From positions 1-33,772 of the forward strand of contig REAB01000109.1 in NCBI GenBank assembly GCA_004293645.1: 33,772 nucleotides of DNA, in the 5' to 3' direction. Source of the stretch: Cytophagia bacterium. Lineage in GTDB: Bacteria; Bacteroidota; Bacteroidia; Cytophagales; Spirosomataceae. A program made the translations under genes and the position numbers. The stretch's first letter is position 1, and each line of letters starts with the position of its first letter. Of the stretch, positions 24,730 through 33,290 are shown piece after piece. The notes under the pieces are model-generated. The model saw only the letters and a list, made by a program, of their open reading frames with translations. It searched no databases and was not told where the DNA came from.

Positions 24730-25827
24730 TTTAATCTTCTCTATAAATACTAGTTCACTAAATTTTGAAGCATGCTGTCTAATGAACGTTGGGGAGAACT
24801 CATGTTCTTTGCTTTTAAAAAATTGGACTGCTTCTACGAGAGAATTAGCCGTTTGGTCTTGAAAAAATATAGCAGTTGATTTTGATACCACTCCTGACTT
24901 CTGTAAAGAAATCTGAGTATCTAATACACCACCTCGACCATAAGCAATTACAGGTAGTCCTGAAGCGTTGGCCTCTAAAGGAGTTATACCATAGTCTTCC
25001 ATTTGTGGAAAAATAAAAGCCTTTGCTCTACTGTAAACATCCCTCAATTCCTCTTTGCTTAAATTTGACTTAAAAATGATGTTACTGTTAGCTTTTTTTT
25101 TCAATTCAGTTTCCAAAGCCCCTTTCCCAACAATAATTAACTTCCAACCCAATTCATTAAAGGCAGATATAGCTATATCTACACGTTTATAATTTTCTAA
25201 ACGTGAAACTATCAAAAAATAATCCTTACTGTCATTAGATAAATCAAAGTTTGTTAGATTTACTGGTGGAGGAATAATTGTAATCTCTCCTTTATAATTT
25301 GTGTAAGTATCTCTCAGTCGTTGGAAGACCGTACTGGAATTCGTTAACATATAATTTATTTTATTCGTAGCATTTTTATCTACTTCCTTCAAAATTCTTA
25401 TTACAAGGTTATACATATATTTCTTTACTCCTTTCGCATTTGCATATTCTCTATATTCATCAGGGTACCATGCTAAACGAAAAGGGTTATGTGCATAACA
25501 TATAACCAAAGACTTTTTATTTGTTTTTACATATTTAGCGCAATGGGTTGTTGACATTAGAATAATATCAAAATCTCTAACATCAATTTGTTTAGATGCA
25601 ATTATCCCAAAGGGAAAGAAGAGTTTTTTAACAATTTCTTCTTTGTTAGATAGTATTTGAAACCAACTTGTCCGAATATCAGCACTTCGAAATTCAGGAT
25701 AAGTTTCATTTGTATTGTACGCAAGGGTGTAGATAGGGGCATCAGGGAATGCCTTATGAAATGCAAGGGCTACTTGTTCTCCGCCTCCTTTACATGTAAG
25801 ATGATCGTGTATAATAGCTATTTTCAT
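24700..25827 (-). CDS. Glycosyltransferase family 4 protein
   Basis: The ATG at 25827 gives 375 residues; an earlier TTG at 25830 is not needed. It is a GT-B fold enzyme: the N-terminal glycine-rich motif HDHLTCKGGGEQVALAF, the linker PPPVNLTNFD, then DYFLIVSRLENYKRVDI, and the donor-binding motif with the E-x7-E pair in EDYGITPLEANASGLPVIAYG. Family 4 transferases of this type move a hexose, often mannose or a deoxyhexose, from a nucleotide sugar to the growing lipid-linked repeat unit. It is the last gene of the polysaccharide operon, its 3' end lies inside the terminator stem, and it converges on the adhesin gene. Codon use is AT-rich like its neighbours. Confidence 0.9.
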   Translation of the reverse strand: MKIAIIHDHLTCKGGGEQVALAFHKAFPDAPIYTLAYNTNETYPEFRSADIRTSWFQILSNKEEIVKKLFFPFGIIASKQIDVRDFDIILMSTTHCAKYVKTNKKSLVICYAHNPFRLAWYPDEYREYANAKGVKKYMYNLVIRILKEVDKNATNKINYMLTNSSTVFQRLRDTYTNYKGEITIIPPPVNLTNFDLSNDSKDYFLIVSRLENYKRVDIAISAFNELGWKLIIVGKGALETELKKKANSNIIFKSNLSKEELRDVYSRAKAFIFPQMEDYGITPLEANASGLPVIAYGRGGVLDTQISLQKSGVVSKSTAIFFQDQTANSLVEAVQFFKSKEHEFSPTFIRQHASKFSELVFIEKIKAFIHQKSPF

Positions 25828-25911
25828 CAATAAATTTTATAGACTTGATTACCCTTTGTGAGTTGTTATTCTATAATACTAATAGAATAAATAAAAATTT
25901 AATTACACAAC

Positions 25912-27081
25912 CTATCGTATTCCCTCATATGTTAGTTTATGATAAATATCTGAGATTTGAGTTTTATAAGAATTTTCTGATAGTGTTGCCATAAAGTCTA
26001 TATTTTCAATAAATGGTACTGAAAGTTCATTGAAGCATTTTTCGACAGCATCAATCACTGTTTGTTTATTCATTATATCAAAAAAATAGGTATTCTTCAA
26101 GAGAATACCTAGTTCTAACATACCGCCATAATTACATGTAAGGATTCTAAGTTTCATTGAAGCTGCCTCTAACATTACTGTCGGAAAATTTTCATACCAT
26201 AAAGAGGGTAGAACTAAGGCATCATAACTCATGTACAAAGCATTTAATTCATTCCTATCTTTGAAGCCTAAGTAATTAATATTACTATTAGATGCTGCTT
26301 TCATTTTAACTCTCTCGACATATTCAGTTGGCCCCGTTCCAATTATATCAAAACTATAATTACCACCATAGCCATGCATTGCTTCTATAAATTCAAGTAT
26401 TCCTTTTTCGAACGAAATTCGACCAACATAAACAAGTCGGATTTGATTACTTAAAAATATGTCTCTTTGAGGTTTATATTCTAAATCAATCGGATTTCTT
26501 ACTAAAAATAGGGGGATTTTAGGGAAAACCCTACCTAACTCATCTTTTAAGAATTGGCTTGGAGAAATTACAACATCAATTACACGATTTAATGCTAATA
26601 TCTTATATGCTATGACCCATTGTAAAATTTTTAGTGTACTGAAAAGCCAGCCACGATGATCTACTTTCCGAAACCAATAATTATCTGAATCTGAATTTAC
26701 TTTATTTAGAACTTTTGAACGAAAAAAGAAGTAGCCACTATTAGGATAGCATAAGTGAAAATCATGGGCAGTATATACTATTTTGACATATTTGTTTTTT
26801 TTCTTAAAATTAGAAATAGAATGTAATATACTTGGAGATAAAACATGATAATAGTTGTGTAGATGAACAATATCTGGTTTGAATTCAATTAACATATTAT
26901 GAAAAGCATGGTAATTTTTAAAATTATATATATAATCTATAGGACTAATACTAAGTCTATTTTTGTCCGAGCAAGAATACTTTTTGACCTCAAAATCAGT
27001 AGATAATAATTTAGAAGTTGTATTAAACATAACTTCTGCCCCACCTTCCTTTTCAAGGTCGTTGACCATTAGAATTTTCAT
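25912..27081 (-). CDS. Glycosyltransferase family 4 protein
   Basis: A 389-residue GT-B enzyme with the N-terminal motif MVNDLEKEGGAEVMFNTTS, an acceptor-domain histidine stretch IVHLHNYYHVLSP, the start of the donor domain IRLVYVGRISFEKGILEFIEAM and the E-x7-E motif SLWYENFPTVMLEAASM. The start ATG at 27081 overlaps the upstream polymerase gene by 29 bases, so translation is probably coupled. The next gene begins 84 bases downstream of its stop. A role in assembling the repeat unit of a surface polysaccharide follows from context. Acceptor and donor sugars cannot be read from sequence. Confidence 0.9.
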   Translation of the reverse strand: MKILMVNDLEKEGGAEVMFNTTSKLLSTDFEVKKYSCSDKNRLSISPIDYIYNFKNYHAFHNMLIEFKPDIVHLHNYYHVLSPSILHSISNFKKKNKYVKIVYTAHDFHLCYPNSGYFFFRSKVLNKVNSDSDNYWFRKVDHRGWLFSTLKILQWVIAYKILALNRVIDVVISPSQFLKDELGRVFPKIPLFLVRNPIDLEYKPQRDIFLSNQIRLVYVGRISFEKGILEFIEAMHGYGGNYSFDIIGTGPTEYVERVKMKAASNSNINYLGFKDRNELNALYMSYDALVLPSLWYENFPTVMLEAASMKLRILTCNYGGMLELGILLKNTYFFDIMNKQTVIDAVEKCFNELSVPFIENIDFMATLSENSYKTQISDIYHKLTYEGIR

Positions 27082-28183
27082 TTTTCAAAAAATTTTCATT
27101 AAACATCAGTCCTGTTATCATCGCAATAAAAAAACCTTGGCTTTTTACCCAGCCCACGTCAAACAATGAATGGCAGAAAAAGATTGTGTAAGAAATTAAA
27201 TAAGGCTGGACGTAAAAATTAGGCTTCCTAACATTGGTAAAGATTTTAATAAAATACCAGCCGAAAATAGTAATTCCCAACATCCCATAAGCATTTAATA
27301 TTGTTAGTATGTAATTATGTGGACTTTCAACTGTTGATAAATCTCCAATGTTTAACCCTTTCGTATCGAAGTTGCCTGGCCCGATTCCAAAAATAAATGT
27401 TTGAGTACTAACTAGTATATCACTAATAGCTCTTTCCCACAAGACTATTCTTAAACTTGCCGTAAACAGTGCTTCTCTCTTAGATAAAAGATCGTAGATA
27501 TAATCTAAATTGAAAAATAAATAAAGCAGTATAAAAAAAATAAATAGAGGGAAATAAGGTAGCCACTTTTTATACATATTTGTTGGAATCAATACCAAGC
27601 ATGTTATTAGTATTATAGTCGTTTTGCTTCCTATGTATAACATAGATATGAAAGCTACAGAAAGAATACCAACTCTCACAGCTTTTACTTTACTGAATTC
27701 TGAAAAAAATGTAATCACGAAACCAATTTCAAAAAAATTGGCTACACTATTCTTATGTAAATCATCAAAACCAAGCAGTTTGCTTCTTTGAAAATCAATT
27801 CCGTGCACTCCCCCCCAAAGACAAAGACATATAGACAACAAAAACCAAGAAAAAATTATTGCTCTTTGAAAAATATCTCTATATAATATTGTAAGCGAAT
27901 TGAAGAGTACTGGGATAATACTAAAAAATAACAAGACAGCAATAATATCTTTTTTATCATACTGCTCGCTCCAAAAACGATGTGCCACTAAAAATAATAC
28001 TAAATACAATAATATAAAAATAGAAAAAAAGAACGATCCTTTTATATTTTTTAGAAATGCAGAGAAAAATAGCAAAAAAATGCCTAACAAAACGAAACTA
28101 ATGTCCGTATTTGGCAGAAAGCTAACAATAATATAACCAACTGAAAGAAAAAAAATCAATCTTTTATTAACTGTATTAATCAT
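27053..28183 (-). CDS. O-antigen polymerase/ligase-like membrane protein (Wzy-like)
   Basis: The 376-residue protein is made almost wholly of hydrophobic helices (about eleven or twelve), with a larger outside loop containing IVLWERAISDILVSTQTFIFGIGPGNF, SPHNYILTILNAYGMLGIT in pieces. The 'GIGPGNF' followed by 'SPHN[YW]' is the signature of the O-antigen ligase/polymerase family (Wzy_C/WaaL). In this context, with a flippase and several glycosyltransferases, it most likely polymerises repeat units in the periplasm. It overlaps the upstream glycosyltransferase gene by four bases (ATGA) and the next gene by 29 bases. Ligase activity is the main alternative. Confidence 0.85.
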   Translation of the reverse strand: MINTVNKRLIFFLSVGYIIVSFLPNTDISFVLLGIFLLFFSAFLKNIKGSFFFSIFILLYLVLFLVAHRFWSEQYDKKDIIAVLLFFSIIPVLFNSLTILYRDIFQRAIIFSWFLLSICLCLWGGVHGIDFQRSKLLGFDDLHKNSVANFFEIGFVITFFSEFSKVKAVRVGILSVAFISMLYIGSKTTIILITCLVLIPTNMYKKWLPYFPLFIFFILLYLFFNLDYIYDLLSKREALFTASLRIVLWERAISDILVSTQTFIFGIGPGNFDTKGLNIGDLSTVESPHNYILTILNAYGMLGITIFGWYFIKIFTNVRKPNFYVQPYLISYTIFFCHSLFDVGWVKSQGFFIAMITGLMFNENFLKNENSNGQRP

Positions 28184-29091
28184 AAACTAAATTTATTCTT
28201 TATCCATCTCTTTGAGTAAAAGACTGCTTTACTAAATTTCAAACTCAAATTATCTTTATATAAATTTTCGGACAGAAAACTATAGTATTCTTCATTATAG
28301 ACAATATTCTCATTATGTACGATGTCATTAATACTATTTAATTTCAAATTGGCTAAATATGAATCTTTCGGTAAATAGTTAGTAGCTCTATCATCAAAAC
28401 CAATATTAGTTACTAAATTAACAGAAGGAATTATAGAATAGCCATCATAATATATATGACTGTGTGTCCACTTATAATCCCATATATTTCCTCCTTGGTA
28501 AGCTTTTTCAAAGAATCTTAAAAGTGTCTTCTGTGTATGCTTACTTTTAAAAAAATGGGATAGGATTTGTTTTTCTTTTAATTCAGGGAAATCGCTTAAA
28601 TTGAAATCAAATTTATTCCAAGCTCTTTTCCAAGTAGCCCATCCCCAAATGTGAGGGATATGCGAAAAAAAATAACTTTCGCTCACATAAGATATTGGAC
28701 TAATATTGTTACCTGAAATACTGAAAATTTTCTCATTGTGCCTGTAGTAATTAAGCAGTTCTGTGCAGTATTGAAAAAAAGAGATGTCAGGTAAACAGTC
28801 ATCTTCTAAAATTATTCCTTCTTCTTCCATTGAGAAAAACCAATCTATACTACTTGGTACAGCTCTGTGTGATCCTAAATTAGAGTCTCTAAGCAAATAT
28901 TTTATATCTGACTCCCATTTGATTTCAGAAATCATGGCTTTAATAATATTAATCTTAATTAAATCTTCATCATTGCGAGGGCCATCTAAAGCAAGATAGA
29001 TTTTTTTAGGTACAACCACTGATAACACTTTAAGTAGCATTTCCACACAGTCTGGCCTGTTGAAAGCCAAAATTAAAATAGGGGTTTCCAT
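28180..29091 (-). CDS. GT-A nucleotide-diphospho-sugar glycosyltransferase
   Basis: The 303-residue product begins METPILILAFNRPDCVEMLL, the start of a GT-A fold like that of family 2 or of GNT-I-like enzymes. The metal-binding acidic motif is IILEDDCLP (about residues 95-103). It is followed by FFQYCTELLNYYRHN and by FSHIPHIWGWATWKRAW, a pattern I associate with bacterial HlpA-type and related sugar transferases. It overlaps the flippase gene (29073) by 19 bases and the polymerase gene by four, so it belongs to the operon. Donor and acceptor unknown. Confidence 0.85.
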   Translation of the reverse strand: METPILILAFNRPDCVEMLLKVLSVVVPKKIYLALDGPRNDEDLIKINIIKAMISEIKWESDIKYLLRDSNLGSHRAVPSSIDWFFSMEEEGIILEDDCLPDISFFQYCTELLNYYRHNEKIFSISGNNISPISYVSESYFFSHIPHIWGWATWKRAWNKFDFNLSDFPELKEKQILSHFFKSKHTQKTLLRFFEKAYQGGNIWDYKWTHSHIYYDGYSIIPSVNLVTNIGFDDRATNYLPKDSYLANLKLNSINDIVHNENIVYNEEYYSFLSENLYKDNLSLKFSKAVFYSKRWIKNKFSL

Positions 29092-30377
29092 ATTTGTAAT
29101 ATTATTCTTTTTATACTTAGATACGAGGAATGATATTGTTTTATTTTAAATGATGATTTTATAGCCCTTACTTGGGCTCTATAAAGAGCTTTATCAGTCA
29201 AAAACTTATTTGAGAAAAAACAGATGTACCATTGAGATATTGCATACAAAACTGCTGTACTGTATAATTCAAAAGATTTTATTAAAATAAGATTAATTAT
29301 AGAGGAGAAAAGTGTGGCAATTAAACTTCTAATTAAAAAATGATTTATCTGATTTGTATGAATTAAATACTTTGTAGCTACATAACCCAAAAAAGTCGGT
29401 AAGGTACCAATGGCTAATATAATCATTATATAGTTCATTTGGTCAACTTTGAGATAGAAGCTAATTGCAGGAAAAACTAAAATTAGACTTATTACCAAAA
29501 AAATCCCAGCAATAAATAAATTTGTCATTAACTTTTCTATTTGAATCAGTAGAGTTTTTCGATCCGAAATTTGAAAAATCATTGGAGCAACAGCTAAGCT
29601 GAGAATTAGAGGGAAAGCTTGTAATATTTCCACAATATTGATGGAGATTGCATATTTACCAAGTTCATATTCTCCTAAATATTTAGCAATGATAATTTGA
29701 TCAATCCGCATGTAAGCAATAGTTAACAGACCTGCTGGCAATATTGGCAGAGAAAGCTTTACAATATTTTTAGCTCTTTCTATGACTTTGGATAAATTTA
29801 TATTGTGTAAAGCTAAATCGTACTTAAAAATAATTATAAAACTTAACAAAGAATTTACTATTGATTCAATAAGAAATGTGCAGTAAAAGGCCAATGGTAA
29901 CTTTAAAATAATTAAAAAATATAGTTTAAATAATGCCGCCAGAAGAAAAACTATATTTCGAATAATTATAGAGTTTGAAACTTTGCCCTTGGCTTGCCAA
30001 AAAAACTCAGGAATATCTGACCAATTTAATATTAAAGATGATACGACAAGTGTGATTATGTAATTATCAGAATAAACCAATTGGATAGTAGAAACTAAAA
30101 ACAGCATTGGAAATCTAATAATTAAGCATGCCAAAAAAACTTCTATATTATTCACTTTATCGTTCGACACAACAAATTCCTTTACTGCTATTTCTCGATA
30201 AAACGAAGTAAACACAACCGCAAATTGTCCAAAAGATATTGCTAAACTCAAAAGGCCATAATCAGCAATAGTTAGATACAAAATAACTTGGATATTTATT
30301 AAAAAAGTACCAAAACTTCTAATTATTTTATCAAGAAATAGCCAAAAAAAACTATTAAAAATGTTTCTATTAAGCAT
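29073..30377 (-). CDS. Polysaccharide flippase (Wzx/MATE-like, MVF superfamily)
   Basis: The ATG at 30377 gives 434 residues (a GTG at 30380 is equivalent). The protein has about twelve to fourteen hydrophobic helices and begins NRNIFNSFFWLFLDKIIRSFGTF, the typical opening of Wzx-like polysaccharide transporters, followed by LLSLAISFGQFAVVFTSF. The mid-protein segment LSLPILPAGLLTIAYMRIDQIIIAKYLGEYELG with its Asp is also characteristic. Wzx proteins move the lipid-linked repeat unit across the inner membrane. It overlaps the next gene by 19 bases and follows a methyltransferase gene by about 100 bases. The start is in AT-rich DNA. Confidence 0.88.
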   Translation of the reverse strand: MLNRNIFNSFFWLFLDKIIRSFGTFLINIQVILYLTIADYGLLSLAISFGQFAVVFTSFYREIAVKEFVVSNDKVNNIEVFLACLIIRFPMLFLVSTIQLVYSDNYIITLVVSSLILNWSDIPEFFWQAKGKVSNSIIIRNIVFLLAALFKLYFLIILKLPLAFYCTFLIESIVNSLLSFIIIFKYDLALHNINLSKVIERAKNIVKLSLPILPAGLLTIAYMRIDQIIIAKYLGEYELGKYAISINIVEILQAFPLILSLAVAPMIFQISDRKTLLIQIEKLMTNLFIAGIFLVISLILVFPAISFYLKVDQMNYIMIILAIGTLPTFLGYVATKYLIHTNQINHFLIRSLIATLFSSIINLILIKSFELYSTAVLYAISQWYICFFSNKFLTDKALYRAQVRAIKSSFKIKQYHSSYLSIKRIILQIWKPLF

Positions 30378-30479
30378 CACAGAAAGACGTATTTAAAAGG
30401 TTTTCATATTTATGTTTAATTTTTACTAATCTTAGCATCTTTTGGAACAATAATGTCGTTTTGTTGTCTATGAATCACC

Positions 30480-31220
30480 CTAATCATTAATCAAAACAGT
30501 TTTTACTTTTTGTGCAACAAGTGTACTTCCTAAGAAAAAATCTTCATTTTTTGGAAGTAAAAAGCCAATAATCAAAGCAATAGGATTAAAAAAAGAAGCT
30601 ATAATTATTTGACAAGGCCACCCAATAAACTTTGGCGTTTTTGCAATGTATTTATTCAAATAATTAATAATAAGCTGCATTATGGAAGAAAATCCAACAG
30701 TGGTCTTTTGGTAGTTTACAACTTCAAAACCGTGACATTCTATCAGATGTTTTAATCCAAAAGACGTATATCTACCAAAGTCATAGGGTTTCTCATGCTC
30801 ATCTCCCAAAAAAGGTACAGTCAATAGTAAATAGCCGCCAGAAACTAGAACTCTGTTAATATTAATTAAAAAATCTTTGGGATTGAACACGTGTTCAAGT
30901 ACTTGGCTTGTCAATACAGTTTCAAATGATTCCGGATCAAAAGGAAAATTATTGCCATCATAAAAAAAATCAGCCTCTTTATTCTTTCTATTTTCCAATG
31001 TATCTATTTCAAGACCAATATACTGGTCTACATCAAACAAATTTTGATATGGTTTATTACTACATCCTACATCAAGTAATCTTCCCTTCGCATAATGAGC
31101 ATTTTTTCGTAAACTCTTATATACCTCTGCTCTGTCTAAATAGAATATATTTATAAATATTCCAATAAAATGCGAGTTAAAAGTGTAGCGAATTAATTTT
31201 AGTTTAAACTTATTTAACAT
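30480..31220 (-). CDS. Class I SAM-dependent methyltransferase
   Basis: The 246-residue product shows Methyltransf_11-like motifs: RLLDVGCSNKPYQNLF (SAM-binding loop), YIGLEIDTLENR, FETVLTSQVLEHVFNP and VLVSGGYLLLTVPFLGDEHEKPYDFGRYT. The C-terminal third is hydrophobic (IIASFFNPIALIIGFLLP), suggesting membrane contact. In this cluster it probably modifies a sugar or a sugar terminus of the surface polysaccharide; the target is inferred only from context. It lies about 100 bases before the flippase gene. The region upstream contains a 142-bp inverted-repeat element rather than a clear promoter. Confidence 0.85.
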   Translation of the reverse strand: MLNKFKLKLIRYTFNSHFIGIFINIFYLDRAEVYKSLRKNAHYAKGRLLDVGCSNKPYQNLFDVDQYIGLEIDTLENRKNKEADFFYDGNNFPFDPESFETVLTSQVLEHVFNPKDFLININRVLVSGGYLLLTVPFLGDEHEKPYDFGRYTSFGLKHLIECHGFEVVNYQKTTVGFSSIMQLIINYLNKYIAKTPKFIGWPCQIIIASFFNPIALIIGFLLPKNEDFFLGSTLVAQKVKTVLIND

Positions 31221-31228
31221 TTGTCATC

Positions 31229-31370
31229 AGGGTTTGGTCATAAAAAATATACGTATCTCGAAGTAGTTGACTGTAACTGAATTAGTGAAAGGTTAAATGT
31301 GTAAGTATTCTTTTTTTCGAGGAGAGAGATTTGATATTCAACCGCCTATAGATTTTTATGACCAAACCCT
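31229..31370. mobile_element. 142-bp non-coding element with 18-bp terminal inverted repeats (MITE-like)
   Basis: AGGGTTTGGTCATAAAAA at 31229-31246 is present inverted as TTTTTATGACCAAACCCT at 31353-31370, an exact 18-base match that continues weakly inward. The interior encodes nothing. It nearly fills the 174-base gap between the two methyltransferase genes, ending eight bases from one start codon. No clear target duplication is visible. It is probably a non-autonomous transposable element. Confidence 0.65.
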
Positions 31371-31394
31371 ATTAATTCTAAACAATAATTGCTC

Positions 31395-32033
31395 TTATTT
31401 TTTTCTTGCTACTATTTTAATTTGGCTCAAATCATTGAATAAAAACCCATAGATACGGCAAACAAAATGTGTAGCCGCCAATCCAAACAAATCAATAAAT
31501 TTACCGATAAAAGGGAACCATCTATGCTTAACTTCCAGTACCTCTATAAGGTGATAACCTGCGGCATTGAATAAATTCCCTAAGTTTAATTCAGTCCACG
31601 TATACAAATGTTTATTTATATCATTTGTATCATATTTTGCTTTTTTTTCATTTGGGACAACAAATATTATTATTCCCCCGTGCTTCATTTTCATCATTAT
31701 CTTCTTCAGTTCTTGAATCGGATTTTCTACATGTTCAAGAACATGATTAGATATAACTACATCTGCCCAATTATCTGGAATTTCGTCAAGATTAGTAACT
31801 ACATCAAGTCCTTTCGCTAAACAGGATTGCAAAGCAAATGGATTCACCTCAACACCCTTTTTTTGTCTAACATCAAGTTTGTCTAATAAAAAGCCACCAC
31901 CACATCCGAACTCTAAAACTTTTTTTTCCTTTTCTATGTACTTAGAAAATTTGAATGTACTTAACTTAGCCGTGAGTAATCCAGATTTTTTTTGCCATTC
32001 AAAGTAGTCATTTCCGTAATATTCTTTGATCAT
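31395..32033 (-). CDS. Class I SAM-dependent methyltransferase
   Basis: This 212-residue protein starts MIKEYYGNDYFEWQKKSGLL and has VLEFGCGGGFLLDKL (SAM loop), KKGVEVNPFALQSC, ADVVISNHVLEHVENP and the post-motif MKHGGIIIFVVPNEKK. It is a Methyltransf_11-like enzyme, different from its neighbour at 30480. It is the first gene of the polysaccharide group as seen here, and an IS982-type element ends only 11 bases upstream of its ATG (32033), so its own promoter may have been displaced. Which sugar it methylates is unknown. Confidence 0.85.
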   Translation of the reverse strand: MIKEYYGNDYFEWQKKSGLLTAKLSTFKFSKYIEKEKKVLEFGCGGGFLLDKLDVRQKKGVEVNPFALQSCLAKGLDVVTNLDEIPDNWADVVISNHVLEHVENPIQELKKIMMKMKHGGIIIFVVPNEKKAKYDTNDINKHLYTWTELNLGNLFNAAGYHLIEVLEVKHRWFPFIGKFIDLFGLAATHFVCRIYGFLFNDLSQIKIVARKK

Positions 32034-32044
32034 GATTATTATTT

Positions 32045-32964
32045 AATTTAAGTTGTAACCTATTGCAAAATAGTAAAAGCAAGTACAAAAATGAATATTT
32101 TCAGTAAAAAACCCTTATCTGATGTTGCATGAATATGTCTTGGGAACAAGTCAGTAATCATAGCGAAAGAATTTTCGACCATTTTTCGGACATGATTCTT
32201 GTAAAATGCTTCGTAAGGCTTGTCAGCTCTCTTAGAATTAGATTTTCTTACAGGCTTAAGGCTAATTTCATCACATTCAAGAAGTAAATCTTCTTGTTCG
32301 TAGTCGTTGTAAGCCTTATCCCCAAAAAGATGACTACCTTCAGGAAGACAAATTTGAGAAGACTGGAAAGCTGTAATATCACCTGTTTCTCCACAAAATA
32401 TATCAAATTGAACAGGAATACCTTCAGCATTTGTAATGATTTGGACTTTGAAGCCGTAAAACCATTCTCTTTTGCTTTTATTATACCCTCTATAAGATTC
32501 GCCTTGAAATAACTTACAAGTGGGAATGCGAATATTACGACACACAGAAACGGGAAAAGTGTCAATGATATATTCTTTTGATACATTTAATTCTTTAATG
32601 GTTTGGCCTAAATAGCTGAATATTAATGACATAATATATTCTAAATTGTGCAAACGTTTAGAAAAGACACCTCTATCAATGCGATAAAAACCTTCATAGG
32701 AGGATAGAAAATCTAAGGCAGCAGAGTAATTGTCTTTAAATTTTTTAGCGGCTATCAATGCCGTAGTGATTACTTGAGCATCTGTAAATTTTCGTTGTTT
32801 GTCATTTTTAGGGGCTATTTTCTTTAAAAAATCATCAACGAAACAATAAATTATTAAAACTTTGTCTGAGAGGGTGTCTGTTTGCATAATAATTTTGAGT
32901 TTAGAATACAAAATTACAATAAATAGACATTTCTCAGATTTTTAGGAAGGTTACAACTTAAATT
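32045..32964 (-). mobile_element. IS982-family insertion sequence (complete)
   Basis: Terminal inverted repeats are AATTTAAGTTGTAACCT at 32045-32061 and its exact complement at 32948-32964. They enclose one transposase gene, for a total of 920 bases, a usual size for the family. ATTT flanks both ends (32041-32044 and 32965-32968) and may be the target duplication, though it is short and in AT-rich DNA. The element looks intact and therefore possibly active. Confidence 0.8.
32060..32887 (-). CDS. IS982-family transposase
   Basis: The ATG at 32887 gives 275 residues; an in-frame upstream extension to 32911 starts at a non-ATG codon. The protein has the N-terminal DUF-like start DKVLIIYCFVDDFLKKIAP, the motif RKFTDAQVITTALIAAKKF, and a DDE core with YIIDTFPVSVC, the YRGYNKSKREWFYGFKVQ segment, SHLFGDKAYNDYEQ and VENSFAMITDLFP. 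These are the conserved parts of IS982 transposases. The stop codon overlaps the left inverted repeat. No frameshift or internal stop, so probably functional. Confidence 0.9.
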   Translation of the reverse strand: MQTDTLSDKVLIIYCFVDDFLKKIAPKNDKQRKFTDAQVITTALIAAKKFKDNYSAALDFLSSYEGFYRIDRGVFSKRLHNLEYIMSLIFSYLGQTIKELNVSKEYIIDTFPVSVCRNIRIPTCKLFQGESYRGYNKSKREWFYGFKVQIITNAEGIPVQFDIFCGETGDITAFQSSQICLPEGSHLFGDKAYNDYEQEDLLLECDEISLKPVRKSNSKRADKPYEAFYKNHVRKMVENSFAMITDLFPRHIHATSDKGFLLKIFIFVLAFTILQ

Positions 32965-33051
32965 ATTTATATAAATTTAATTGCTACAATAATTTTATGT
33001 AGATTAAGCTGCCTGCAGGCGGTAAAAATTAATAGACTCCTCTACCTTTTT

Positions 33052-33231
33052 TCAGACCAAGCCATTGCTGAGTCCTTTGCGCAGTTCATCGCCGTCTAAT
33101 ACTTGGCAAAGATAGCCATTATCAAAGAGTTTTCCTTGTAAAGTCCGCGCTATTATTGTTTTTGCTGAACCTGAAAGTCCAGTAAACCAAAGTACAACGC
33201 CTTTCTGCCCTAAACGCTTTTCCCATTCTCC
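33052..33231 (-). pseudogene. cysC: Remnant of an adenylylsulfate (APS) kinase gene
   Basis: On the minus strand a 59-codon frame, open between stops, reads EWEKRLGQKGVVLWFTGLSG, then a degraded Walker A (GLSGSAKTII, where GLSGAGKST is usual), ARTLQGKLFDNGY and the conserved LDGDELRKGLSN. This is the N-terminal part of CysC, which makes PAPS for sulfation or sulfate reduction. The rest of the kinase (about two thirds) and a start codon are absent; TGA follows at 33052-33054. Sulfotransferase or CysC genes may once have belonged to the adjacent polysaccharide cluster, which is an inference. Confidence 0.7.
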
Positions 33232-33290
33232 CTATCAGTCGCCACGTAACGCCTTTAACAAAACTTCACCAACGATTTTTATCATTTACA

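Noticed and set aside
33011..33020. GCCTGCAGGC palindrome
   Set aside because: A single 10-bp palindrome without partner sequences; could be chance or a trace of a repeat, not enough to call.
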